Source: JBBQUN01 sp038212405 (lineage in GTDB: Bacteria > Actinomycetota > Acidimicrobiia > Acidimicrobiales > SZUA-35). From it: a DNA stretch of 13,546 bases. The notes under the pieces are model-generated. The model had not been told where the DNA came from. It was given only the letters and a program-made list of their open reading frames with translations, and did not search any database. Location of the stretch: NCBI GenBank assembly GCA_038212405.1, contig JBBQUN010000117.1, positions 1-13,546 of the forward strand, written 5' to 3'. This document shows, in pieces, positions 6,672-13,296 of the stretch. Position numbers and translations under genes: made by a program. Each line of letters opens with the position of its first letter. Position 1 is the stretch's first letter.

Positions 6672-7247
6672 CTAGCGGCCGGTGCTCTCGATTGCGTGAT
6701 CGTTACGGCGAGCAAGGAGCACGAGTGCACCGCCTGCACCGACGATGGCAAGCGCGACGGCGGCCATCGGTGCCGATTCCGAGCCGGTGAAGGCGAGTTT
6801 CTCGGGGACCGGATTGGTGGTGGTGCTCGGCGGCGTTGCCTGGGTGGGTGCGGCGACGGACAGGTTCGCCGACGAGATCACGGTGCCACCGGCACTGGCG
6901 GCAAGCACGTAGCTGCCGGCGGGTAGTGAGGCTGGCATCGTCACGGTGAGGGAGTAGTCGCCGTTCGCGTTGGAGGTGGTCGAACCGAGCGTGTAGGTCG
7001 TCGCAGCCGCAGCAGTGAGGCTCTGGGTGCTGGCAACGGCGGTGATCGTCACGGTCACCACCGTGTCCGGCGTGGTCTTGCCCGAGAGCGTGATGCTCTG
7101 ACCAGGGGTCGGGGTGGAATCCGAGACCGAGATCTGGCTCGACGGGGTGTAGGAGTCGGCGGCACCGGCTGGCGAGCCAACGCCGAGACCGACGGCAATC
7201 GTCAGGGCGGCAGCAGCCCCAATGGACTTGAACTTGGTTGAGGCCAC
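6672..7247 (-). CDS. Exported surface protein with LAFTG sortase signal (Ig-like/carboxypeptidase-regulatory-like repeat)
   Basis: The 191-residue protein has a signal peptide (Lys5/Lys7, hydrophobic 9-23, likely cleavage after AGA/AGAA near 29-30). A small Ser/Thr-rich beta domain follows (about 35-132; segments SVSDSTPTPGQSITLSG and NANGDYSLTVTMPASLPAGS). A Pro/Thr linker (134-149) leads to a C-terminal sorting signal: LAFTG (151-155), hydrophobic 158-178, then Arg180-Arg181. LAXTG is the form linked to class E sortases and LPXTG to most others. The beta domain resembles bacterial Ig-like or carboxypeptidase-regulatory folds, but no function is implied. The GTG start at 7247 has AAAGGA upstream at about 9 bases. 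It is paralogous to the LPVTG protein at 9679-10248 (same layout; both have a P/A-G-NYVLAA/SYVLAAS segment then SS-A). The gene is divergent from the DUF4012 gene and upstream of the sugar transferase. Confidence 0.85.
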   Translation of the reverse strand: MASTKFKSIGAAAALTIAVGLGVGSPAGAADSYTPSSQISVSDSTPTPGQSITLSGKTTPDTVVTVTITAVASTQSLTAAAATTYTLGSTTSNANGDYSLTVTMPASLPAGSYVLAASAGGTVISSANLSVAAPTQATPPSTTTNPVPEKLAFTGSESAPMAAVALAIVGAGGALVLLARRNDHAIESTGR

Positions 7248-7427
7248 GATTTGGCGTCCTTTCGTTCACGGCGGGGCGAGGAGCCCACGAGAACCGAGTT
7301 GCGACTGGAGCTTCGGAGGTGGCTGGTTGAGCAGTACGGCTCGGGGAACAAGGGGCCGAAAGGACCAGTGGTTGCGGTCCGTCAAATATCGCGGGCATCG
7401 ACCGCAACCCGGCCGTTCGAGGCGATC
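7248..7427. other. 180-bp divergent intergenic region
   Basis: This spacer separates the LAFTG gene (-) from the DUF4012 gene (+) and must hold both promoters. The first bases carry the AAAGGA ribosome site of the minus-strand gene. An open frame from a TTG at 7251 continues in phase into the DUF4012 gene, but its residues are Arg-rich and unlike the protein that follows, so I treat it as noncoding. I see no convincing promoter pair or repeat. Confidence 0.5.
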
Positions 7428-9698
7428 ATGAACCGAATGCTCTCCACGCAACAGTTCGATCGGATGTGGGCCGCGCTCGGCCTGGCAGCGAGTGGTGCGT
7501 TTGGGTTGTTGGGCACGGCCGCTCCCACCGGCCTCGACCGGTGGGATGGGGTCCTTCGCGTTGGCTTCGCGCTGCTCGTTCCGCTCGCCGTTGCCGGTGC
7601 GCCGCGCTGGGCATGGTTCGGTGCGCTGGCGCTCACTGGCGGGCTGGCGAGTGACTCGCAATGGTTTGTCGTAGCTGCGCTCGGCTTGTTGCTCGCTTTC
7701 GCACTCGAGGTTGCGCGGGTCGAGAGTGCGCTGGGGCGGGTGGCGGTTGGTATTGGGGTGACCCACGGGCTGCTGCATCTGCGTGACGTCGGGCCGTTTG
7801 GGACAACAGCCCTCCTCACTGCCTCGGTCGTTGTTCTCGTTGCCGGACTCGCCTTGCAAGGTGATCGTCAGGCGGCACGACGCCTGGTTTTCACTCTCGG
7901 CGGGTTTGCGCTCGCGCTCGTCGTGCTGGCGAGCGTCGCAACCGGGGTGGCCGCGGCACAGGCCCGGGCCAACGTCGAGGGAGGCTCGAACGCCGCGAGG
8001 CGAGGGCTCGAGTTGGCCCGTGACGGCGACACCGTTGGCGCCGCGACCGAGCTCGGTGTGAGTGCTCGACAGCTGGCATTGGCCGACGACCAGCTCAACG
8101 CTTGGTGGATCGAGCCCGGCCGCCTCGTCCCGATCGTTGGACAACATCTCGCAGCAGCGCGTGCAGCGACGGGCCCACTTGCCGAACTCGTTGCCGCATC
8201 GAGCGCAGCGATCGATCTGGCCGACGTCGACCAGTTGCGGTTGTCGGGTGGTGCGATCGATCTTGCCCTGATCGAGTCGATGGCCGAGCCGCTCGCCGGT
8301 GTCGAGGAATCCATGCGTGACGCTGCGACTGCGCTCGGTGCGGTCAACTCGCCGTGGTTGATCCCGCCCGTCCGGTCGGCAATCGACGAGGCTGCCATCG
8401 AGCTCAGCGAGACCTATCCAGAGGCGAAGAAGGCAGCACTGGCAACGAGCGTCATGCCGAGATTGTTGGGGGCCGACGCGCCGCAGCGCTACCTGGTGAT
8501 GTTCGCCATGCCCGCCGAGGCTCGGGAACTGGGAGGGATCATGAGCACCTACCTCGAGCTGACCGCAAGCAACGGGAGGATCAGCGTCACTGATCAGGGC
8601 ACGGCCGGCCAACTGAATCAGGCGGCGATGAACGGCGCAACCGAGGGCGCACTCGTCGACCCCGATCGCTATCCGGCCCGCTTCATTGCCAACAATCCCG
8701 ATCGCTTCACCACGAATTGGACGAGCATGCCCGATCTTCCGCTCGTTGCCGAAGCCGTGTCGAGCCTCTACCCAGGGTTCGGCGGGCGCCCGATCGCTGG
8801 TGTGATCTATCTCGATCCGATCGGCGTTGCCGGTCTGATGCAGCTGTCGGGGCCGGTCGAGTTGCCAGCGATCGGACGAACGATCGACGCTTCCAACGTC
8901 GTCGAATTCTTGAACGTCGGCCAGTACGAGACCTTCGACGACCAGACCGAACGCAAGGATTATCTGACCGACATAGCCGCAGCGACGTTCGATCGGCTCC
9001 TCACCGGCGATCTCCCGAGTCCTCGTGAACTCGGACGCGTGCTCGGCCCGGCAGCGCGTGGCGGTCACCTACAAATGGCGACCCTCGACGAGGAGAGCAA
9101 CGACTTCCTGCGCAGTCTGTTCATGCTCGGCGAGTTCCCGGCACCGACCGCCGGTACGGACTTCTTGTCTGTCGTGCAGACCAACGGCGCGGCGAACAAG
9201 ATCGACTCGTTCCTCGAACGTGACATCGACTATCACGTGCGACTCGACGAGGCTTCGGGCCAAGCGGAGGTGACGGTTGGCGTGACGCTCACGAACACCG
9301 CGACACTCGACCTGCCCGACTACATCATCGGCATCCCGCCTGAGGGCTATCCCATTGGGACGACCAAGGTGCAGCTTTCGATCTACACCCCTCACTTCCT
9401 CGACACGGTGACCGTCGACGGATCGGTCGAGCTGATCGAACCCCAAATCGAGCTCGGATGGCAGCGCTACCTGCTCTTCGTGAATGTGCCAGCCGGAGAG
9501 TCGAAGCGCGTCGAGTTCGAGCTCGACGGTGCCATCGATCTCGACCCGGAGGACCCGTACCGGCTGGTGTTGGCCAATCAGGCGCTGATCAACGATGATC
9601 ACGTGCACGTCTTGGTGGAAGACGCCGACGACGGCAGCGTCATCGGCGAGACCGACCTGGTCTTGGTCGAAGACACGATCATCGAATTCGAACGCTGA
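7428..9698 (+). CDS. DUF4012-domain multi-pass membrane protein
   Basis: The 756-residue protein has a membrane-rich N-terminal third of about six or seven hydrophobic segments (within 12-178). An Ala-rich helical region (about 179-345) and a DUF4012 domain (about 350-650) follow. That domain shows the family's signs: YLVMFAMPAEARELGGIMSTYLEL with a following SNGRISV, RFTTNWTSMPDLP, IAGVIYLDP then LMQLSGPVELP, SNVVEFLN, and a late SVVQTNGAANKIDSFL. The C-terminus (about 650-756) looks like a beta domain. DUF4012 proteins are common in actinobacteria beside exopolysaccharide and cell-wall genes; their activity is unknown. I chose the ATG at 7428 because CGAGG lies 5 bases upstream; ATG 7437 is an alternative. 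The last 20 bp overlap the convergent LPVTG gene. The two small sortase substrates on either side suggest a shared surface job, which is inference. Confidence 0.88.
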   Translation: MNRMLSTQQFDRMWAALGLAASGAFGLLGTAAPTGLDRWDGVLRVGFALLVPLAVAGAPRWAWFGALALTGGLASDSQWFVVAALGLLLAFALEVARVESALGRVAVGIGVTHGLLHLRDVGPFGTTALLTASVVVLVAGLALQGDRQAARRLVFTLGGFALALVVLASVATGVAAAQARANVEGGSNAARRGLELARDGDTVGAATELGVSARQLALADDQLNAWWIEPGRLVPIVGQHLAAARAATGPLAELVAASSAAIDLADVDQLRLSGGAIDLALIESMAEPLAGVEESMRDAATALGAVNSPWLIPPVRSAIDEAAIELSETYPEAKKAALATSVMPRLLGADAPQRYLVMFAMPAEARELGGIMSTYLELTASNGRISVTDQGTAGQLNQAAMNGATEGALVDPDRYPARFIANNPDRFTTNWTSMPDLPLVAEAVSSLYPGFGGRPIAGVIYLDPIGVAGLMQLSGPVELPAIGRTIDASNVVEFLNVGQYETFDDQTERKDYLTDIAAATFDRLLTGDLPSPRELGRVLGPAARGGHLQMATLDEESNDFLRSLFMLGEFPAPTAGTDFLSVVQTNGAANKIDSFLERDIDYHVRLDEASGQAEVTVGVTLTNTATLDLPDYIIGIPPEGYPIGTTKVQLSIYTPHFLDTVTVDGSVELIEPQIELGWQRYLLFVNVPAGESKRVEFELDGAIDLDPEDPYRLVLANQALINDDHVHVLVEDADDGSVIGETDLVLVEDTIIEFER

Positions 9699-10248
9699 CC
9701 CGCAAACGCCCGACTGTCAGCGCGGCGCCACCGAGTACGACGAAACCAGCACCGCCCCAGACCATGAGCCCCGACTCGTTGCCGGTGACCGGCAGCGTGG
9801 TGGTCGTCGTCTGTGCCGGGGCAGCGGCATCGCCGCCCGTCGAGCTCGCGCCGCCCTGCGTGGTGGCTCCGCTCACGGCGAACGCCGCCGACGACAAGAT
9901 GGTCGTGCCATTCACGGCGGCGAGCACGTAGTTGCCGTTTGCCAGGTCGGAGGGGAGCAAGATGTTCAGGTTGAATGCACCTGAGGCTCCGGCGATGGTC
10001 GTGCCGAGGGTGATGATCGTGCCGTCAGGACGGGCCAGCGTGATACTGACCGTGGTGCCGGCAACGGCGTTGCCGCTGACCGCAACGGTCTGGCCTGCCC
10101 CGGGGGTGGCGTCAGAGAAGGTGGCCGACGCCGAGGGTGGATAGGTTTGCGCACCAGCAGGGCCCGAGGCCCCAATCAGTGTCAAACCGGCGATTCCGGC
10201 CACCACGATGGAGCGTCGCAACGTGGACCATTGGATCGTCGATGTCAT
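9679..10248 (-). CDS. Exported surface protein with LPVTG sortase signal, paralogue of the LAFTG protein
   Basis: The 189-residue protein has a signal peptide (Arg11-Arg12, hydrophobic 13-28, likely cleavage after AGA at 33). A small beta domain (about 38-126; SDATPGAGQTVAVSGNAVAG, then NYVLAAVNGTTILSSAAF) and a Gly/Ala/Thr linker follow. The sorting signal is LPVTG (152-156), a hydrophobic stretch (160-180) and a tail with four arginines. A sortase should cut between Thr and Gly and attach the protein to the cell wall. I chose the ATG at 10248 because AGGG lies about 6 bases upstream and the signal peptide follows directly; the much longer open frame from 10659 is antisense to the decarboxylase gene. 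Its 3' end overlaps the DUF4012 gene by 20 bp. The gene is divergent from the decarboxylase gene. A binding or structural role is possible, but nothing in the sequence shows one. Confidence 0.85.
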   Translation of the reverse strand: MTSTIQWSTLRRSIVVAGIAGLTLIGASGPAGAQTYPPSASATFSDATPGAGQTVAVSGNAVAGTTVSITLARPDGTIITLGTTIAGASGAFNLNILLPSDLANGNYVLAAVNGTTILSSAAFAVSGATTQGGASSTGGDAAAPAQTTTTTLPVTGNESGLMVWGGAGFVVLGGAALTVGRLRVSVRIR

Positions 10249-10339
10249 GTTCGCCCTATCGGTTTCTGCGTTGCAGAGTTGAAAGGACGATGGTTCTCGT
10301 GGATCAGATTGGTCTTGGGTCCAATGGTCCACCGACCGA

Positions 10340-10345
10340 TACGTT
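10340..10345 (+). promoter_or_regulatory. Candidate -10 box (TACGTT) for a leaderless decarboxylase message
   Basis: TACGTT is followed by 6 bases (tggccc) and the ATG at 10352, with no Shine-Dalgarno sequence. TTGGGT at 10315-10320 (19-base spacer) is a weak -35 candidate. Confidence 0.45.
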
Positions 10346-10351
10346 TGGCCC

Positions 10352-11776
10352 ATGCAGCCCGAAGAGTTCCGAACCGCCGGCCACGCCCTCATCGATTGGA
10401 TCGCCGACTTTCGAACCGACATCGAGCAGCATCCGGTGAAGGCCCAGGTCAAACCGGGCGATGTTCGGGCGGCGTTTGCGGCCCAGGCCCCAACCGAGAC
10501 CATCGACATCGACCAACTCCTGGCCGCAATCGATGCGGTCGTGGTGCCAGGAATGACCCATGTGCAGCACCCGATGTTTTTCGGGTGGTTTCCCGCGAAC
10601 GCGTCGTTGGCATCGGTGCTCGGCGATCTCGCCTCGTCGGGTCTCGGCGGTCTGGGCATCTCGTGGGAGAGCGCTCCCGCCCTGACCGAAGTCGAGGAAG
10701 TGGTCTGTGAATGGCTCCGTCAGCTGACCGGCTTGAGCGAAGCGTGGCGCGGCACCATCCACGACACGGCATCGACCTCGGCGGTCACTGCGCTGCTCGT
10801 TGCTCGTGAGCGGGCAACGAATTTGTCGCAGAACCGGGGCGGCCTGGCCGAACTCGACGCACCGCTGGTGGTCTACACCACGACCCAGGCCCACTCGTCG
10901 GTGGCAAAGGCCGCGCTGCTGGCCGGCTACGGATGGGACAACATCCGCAACGTCGACATCGACCCGATCACCTCGGCCATGATCCCGAGCGCTCTGGCCA
11001 CCGCCATGGCCGACGACCGGGCTGCCGGCAAGATCCCGGCCGTGGTCGTCGCCGGAGTTGGCACCACCGGGGTCACTGCGTTCGACCCGGTCGAGGCGAT
11101 CGTTGACGTTGCGGCGACATACCGGGCATGGGTCCATGTCGATGCGGCCATGGCCGGCTCTGGCATGTTGCTCCCGGAACTTCGGCATTTGTGGCACGGT
11201 GTCGAGGGAGCCGATTCGATCACCTGGAATCCGCACAAATGGATGGGCACCATCCTCGACACGTCACTGTTCTGGGTGCGAGACGTCGACATGCTCAACC
11301 GGGTCATGTCGACCAACCCGAGCTACCTCCAGTCGCCCGACGATGACACCGCCGTGCAATACCGGGACTGGGGAATTCCCCTCGGTCGCCGGTTCCGGGC
11401 CATGAAGCTGTGGTTCCATCTTTCGATCGACGGTGTCGAGTCCATCCAGCAACGGCTGCGTCGAGACCTCGACAACGCCCGCTGGCTGGCCGACCAGGTC
11501 GAGTCGACCTCGGGCTGGGAGCTGGCATCGCCGCTCACTCTCCAGACCGTGTGTGTGGTGCATCGGCCAGACTCGGCGACCAACGACGAGTTGCTCGATG
11601 AGCACACCCTTGGCTGGGTTCGCTCGATCAACGATTCGGGCGCAGCCTTTTGCAGTCCGACACTGCACAACGGCCGGTGGATCGTGCGAGTGTCGATCGG
11701 TTCGGCCGAGACCGAACGCGAACACGTCGCGGCCCTTTGGCAGCTGATGCGCGCGGCCACAGCCTCACCGGGGTGA
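10352..11776 (+). CDS. Group II PLP-dependent aromatic amino-acid decarboxylase family protein
   Basis: The 474-residue, full-length enzyme should remove CO2 from an L-amino acid to give an amine in the cytoplasm. It carries the group II layout: HVQHPMFFGWFPANAS (70-85) near the substrate site, TTTQAHSS (176-183) with His181 stacking on the cofactor, HVDAAMAGS (262-270) with Asp264 binding the pyridine nitrogen, and the Schiff-base Lys296 in ITWNPHKWMG. The flexible-loop Tyr325 (NPSYLQ) is present; in this family Tyr there favours decarboxylation, while Phe marks aldehyde synthases. The substrate (Trp, Tyr, Phe, DOPA or other) cannot be told. Met267 replaces the usual Tyr in DAAYAGS. The start fits a leaderless message. 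The stop codon is inside a 14-bp hairpin and the gene converges on the sortase gene. No transporter or amine-using gene is adjacent. Confidence 0.92.
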   Translation: MQPEEFRTAGHALIDWIADFRTDIEQHPVKAQVKPGDVRAAFAAQAPTETIDIDQLLAAIDAVVVPGMTHVQHPMFFGWFPANASLASVLGDLASSGLGGLGISWESAPALTEVEEVVCEWLRQLTGLSEAWRGTIHDTASTSAVTALLVARERATNLSQNRGGLAELDAPLVVYTTTQAHSSVAKAALLAGYGWDNIRNVDIDPITSAMIPSALATAMADDRAAGKIPAVVVAGVGTTGVTAFDPVEAIVDVAATYRAWVHVDAAMAGSGMLLPELRHLWHGVEGADSITWNPHKWMGTILDTSLFWVRDVDMLNRVMSTNPSYLQSPDDDTAVQYRDWGIPLGRRFRAMKLWFHLSIDGVESIQQRLRRDLDNARWLADQVESTSGWELASPLTLQTVCVVHRPDSATNDELLDEHTLGWVRSINDSGAAFCSPTLHNGRWIVRVSIGSAETEREHVAALWQLMRAATASPG

Positions 11777-11785
11777 GGCTGTGGC
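11756..11785. terminator. 14-bp perfect inverted repeat across the decarboxylase stop; likely bidirectional terminator
   Basis: The arms gccacagcctcacc (11756-11769) and ggtgaggctgtggc (11772-11785) are exact reverse complements with 2 bases between them. The decarboxylase TGA (11774-11776) is in the right arm, and the convergent sortase gene ends at 11812. No T-run follows on either strand, so it would be a U-less terminator of the kind proposed for actinobacteria, serving both genes. Confidence 0.6.
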
Positions 11786-11811
11786 ACGCCGAACTGCTCG
11801 AGGGAGGGCTC

Positions 11812-12444
11812 TCAGCGCAGCTCGGCGTAGACAACGACGTTGTCTTCGTAGCTCCGCTCGGAGCGGTCGAAGGATCCGCCGCAGGTGATCAATCGAAGCG
11901 TTGGCTGCTCGGTCGGTCCATAGACCCGCTCGGTCGGGAACGCGTCTTTGTCATAGACCGCCGTTTCGGTGACGACGAACGTGGTCAGTGTTCCGGTTGC
12001 GCTGGTGACTTCGATCTCGTCGCCGGCGACGAGATCACTCAGGCGGTAGAACACCGCAGGTCCGCGGTGGTCATCGACATGGCCGACGATGACGGTCGGA
12101 CCGGGCTCGTCGGCCGTCGTGCCGCCGGCCCACCATCCGGCCAGGGCATAGTCCCGGGGTGTCTCCAGCGCCCCGTCGGGTTCCAGCCCGAGGTCGATCA
12201 CTGCGGTGTCGACCTCGATGGCCGGTATCCGCACGGAGCGAGGCGGCGATTTGGTGACTGGCAGGTCAGTCCCCGCCTCGTTCGACGGCAGCGGCAAGGT
12301 CGATGGTGGCGGTGGCAAGGTGACCGGCGCTTGCGCTGGTCGATCGGCCGCCACCAGACCAGCGCCGGTGTCAGAGGAGGACACCAGGGCCAGACCGGCT
12401 GCCATCGCAACGAGGGCGATGGCAACCAGCGCAAGCCGCAGCAT
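11812..12444 (-). CDS. Class F-type sortase (cysteine transpeptidase)
   Basis: The 210-residue enzyme has an N-terminal membrane anchor or signal (about 4-22), a Pro-rich linker (about 36-68) and the sortase barrel (about 70-210). The catalytic His122 is in VIVGHVDD, Cys188 in LRLITCGG and the likely Arg194 in SFDRSERSYEDN. The sequence around GPAVFYRLSDLVAGD, FPTERVYG and the end YEDNVVVYAELR fits the actinobacterial class F group as I recall it, rather than class A or E. Sortases cut LPXTG-like signals and join the protein to the cell wall. The ATG overlaps the stop of the upstream CHRD gene by one base (TGATG), so translation is probably coupled. The two proteins with LAFTG and LPVTG signals 2-5 kb away are plausible substrates. 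The LPVTK in the linker (61-65) lacks the Gly and the tail of a sorting signal. Confidence 0.9.
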   Translation of the reverse strand: MLRLALVAIALVAMAAGLALVSSSDTGAGLVAADRPAQAPVTLPPPPSTLPLPSNEAGTDLPVTKSPPRSVRIPAIEVDTAVIDLGLEPDGALETPRDYALAGWWAGGTTADEPGPTVIVGHVDDHRGPAVFYRLSDLVAGDEIEVTSATGTLTTFVVTETAVYDKDAFPTERVYGPTEQPTLRLITCGGSFDRSERSYEDNVVVYAELR

Positions 12445-13190
12445 CAGACCTGACGGCGCCGACGGCTCGCCGTGAACATGGTGGCGGCACCGGCGGCGGC
12501 CAGCAGTGCGAACATCGGTGCTGCCGAGGTCGAGGACGCCGAGGTCGAGGACGCCGTGGCTGAGCCACCGGCACCGGTAGCGACGCCACCGGTCGGGGCC
12601 ACCGCGGCCAGCACGATCTTGCCGCAGGCCACCGGGATGGTGGCTTCGAGCGGAAGCTCGGGGTCGAGGCTCGACACGGCGTCGCCGTCGTAGGTGCCGC
12701 TGCCGTCGATGTCGAGACCATGGACGATGATGTTCATGTTCCCGAGGTCACCGGCGATGTCGGCCGGCAATTCGATGGTCTGGGTGTAGGTGTAGGTCGA
12801 ACCGGTCGGGAACCGGTCGATGGCGAGGGCGGAGTCGGGTGAGGAGTCGCCCGACGTGGTCAGCGAGACCTTGACCAGGCCGTAGGCCGGCACACCCTCG
12901 ACGGTATTGATGAGACCGTCGCCATCGGCGTCGAGCGCGGCCGTCGGGCAGACATTGTCGGCTCCGACCTCGCCGTGGATGTGCTGGGCGTGCACCGCGT
13001 CGGTCAGGCCGCTCATGTTGAGGGTGATCTCGGCGCTGGTGCCGTTCAGCGTGATCGCAATGTCGCCGGCAGCACCGGATTCGTTCAGCGCGGCGAACGT
13101 GCCGGTGAATTCTTGAGCATCTTGTGCCCCCAACGGGAGTGACACCGATCGGCGAACAGCGCGATGCCGGCGTGCCTTGTTCATGAACAT
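12444..13190 (-). CDS. CHRD-domain protein with C-terminal membrane anchor; signal peptide core missing
   Basis: The 248-residue protein contains a CHRD domain (about 27-190), a beta domain named after chordin and common in bacterial exported proteins. Visible marks are VHAQHIHG (66-73), IIVHGLDIDG (154-163) and ATIPVACG (183-190). An EF-hand-like calcium loop, DADGDGLINTVEG (87-99), is inserted. A Gly/Ser/Ala linker (about 198-224), a hydrophobic segment (226-240) and RRRR form a C-terminal anchor, but there is no LPXTG. The N-terminus (MFMNKARRHRAVRRSVSLPL) is strongly basic, then goes straight into GAQDAQEFTG with no hydrophobic core. I chose the ATG at 13190 because GGAGG lies 6 bases upstream; ATG 13184 is equally possible. 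It is coupled to the sortase gene and follows the ABC permease gene on the same strand after 106 bases. Its function is unknown. Confidence 0.8.
   Translation of the reverse strand: MFMNKARRHRAVRRSVSLPLGAQDAQEFTGTFAALNESGAAGDIAITLNGTSAEITLNMSGLTDAVHAQHIHGEVGADNVCPTAALDADGDGLINTVEGVPAYGLVKVSLTTSGDSSPDSALAIDRFPTGSTYTYTQTIELPADIAGDLGNMNIIVHGLDIDGSGTYDGDAVSSLDPELPLEATIPVACGKIVLAAVAPTGGVATGAGGSATASSTSASSTSAAPMFALLAAAGAATMFTASRRRRQV
12523..12552. repeat. Two perfect tandem copies of a 15-bp unit in the CHRD linker
   Basis: The unit gccgaggtcgaggac occurs at 12523-12537 and 12538-12552. It keeps the frame and encodes a doubled SSTSA-type segment of the Ser-rich linker before the membrane anchor. 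Copy number could vary by slippage. Confidence 0.8.
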
Positions 13191-13194
13191 GGTT

Positions 13195-13200
13195 CCCTCC
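13195..13200 (-). promoter_or_regulatory. Ribosome binding site (ggaggg) of the CHRD gene
   Basis: On the minus strand GGAGGG ends 4 bases before the ATG at 13190 and 10 before the ATG at 13184. It argues against the in-frame TTG at 13202, whose codon overlaps this site. Confidence 0.6.
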
Positions 13201-13202
13201 AA

Positions 13203-13296
13203 GTTGTATTGTTCGCGCCGGTGCAGCGGAGCGATGAAATGAACCTACTGCACGAGGTCCGGCCTCGCACGGTGGAGGCGGATCACAGCCCCCAGG
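13203..13296. other. Short intergenic region between ABC permease and CHRD genes
   Basis: The stretch holds only a weak 5-bp stem (cgagg...cctcg on the minus strand) and an AT-richer patch (about 13200-13212) just upstream of the CHRD ribosome site that could be part of a promoter. A 99-codon plus-strand frame crosses it but has no family resemblance and opposes two real genes. Confidence 0.4.

Noticed and set aside
7251..7427. TTG-initiated extension of the DUF4012 protein
   Set aside because: It has no ribosome site of its own and Arg-rich residues, and it would leave almost no promoter space for the divergent LAFTG gene. The ATG at 7428 has CGAGG at good spacing.
7266..9068. 600-codon minus-strand open frame inside the DUF4012 gene
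   Set aside because: It is long, but Arg/Gln/Glu-rich and low in hydrophobic blocks. The plus-strand frame has clear membrane segments and DUF4012 motifs; long antisense frames are common at this base composition.
10249..10659. Longer start for the LPVTG protein
   Set aside because: It would run antisense through the start of the decarboxylase gene and bury the signal peptide. The ATG at 10248 has AGGG upstream.
12250..12264. LPVTK in the sortase linker as a sorting signal
   Set aside because: It lacks the glycine, and no hydrophobic segment with a basic tail follows. It is a Pro-rich linker.
11650..12453. 267-codon plus-strand open frame
   Set aside because: It is antisense to the sortase gene, whose catalytic His, Cys and Arg motifs are clear.
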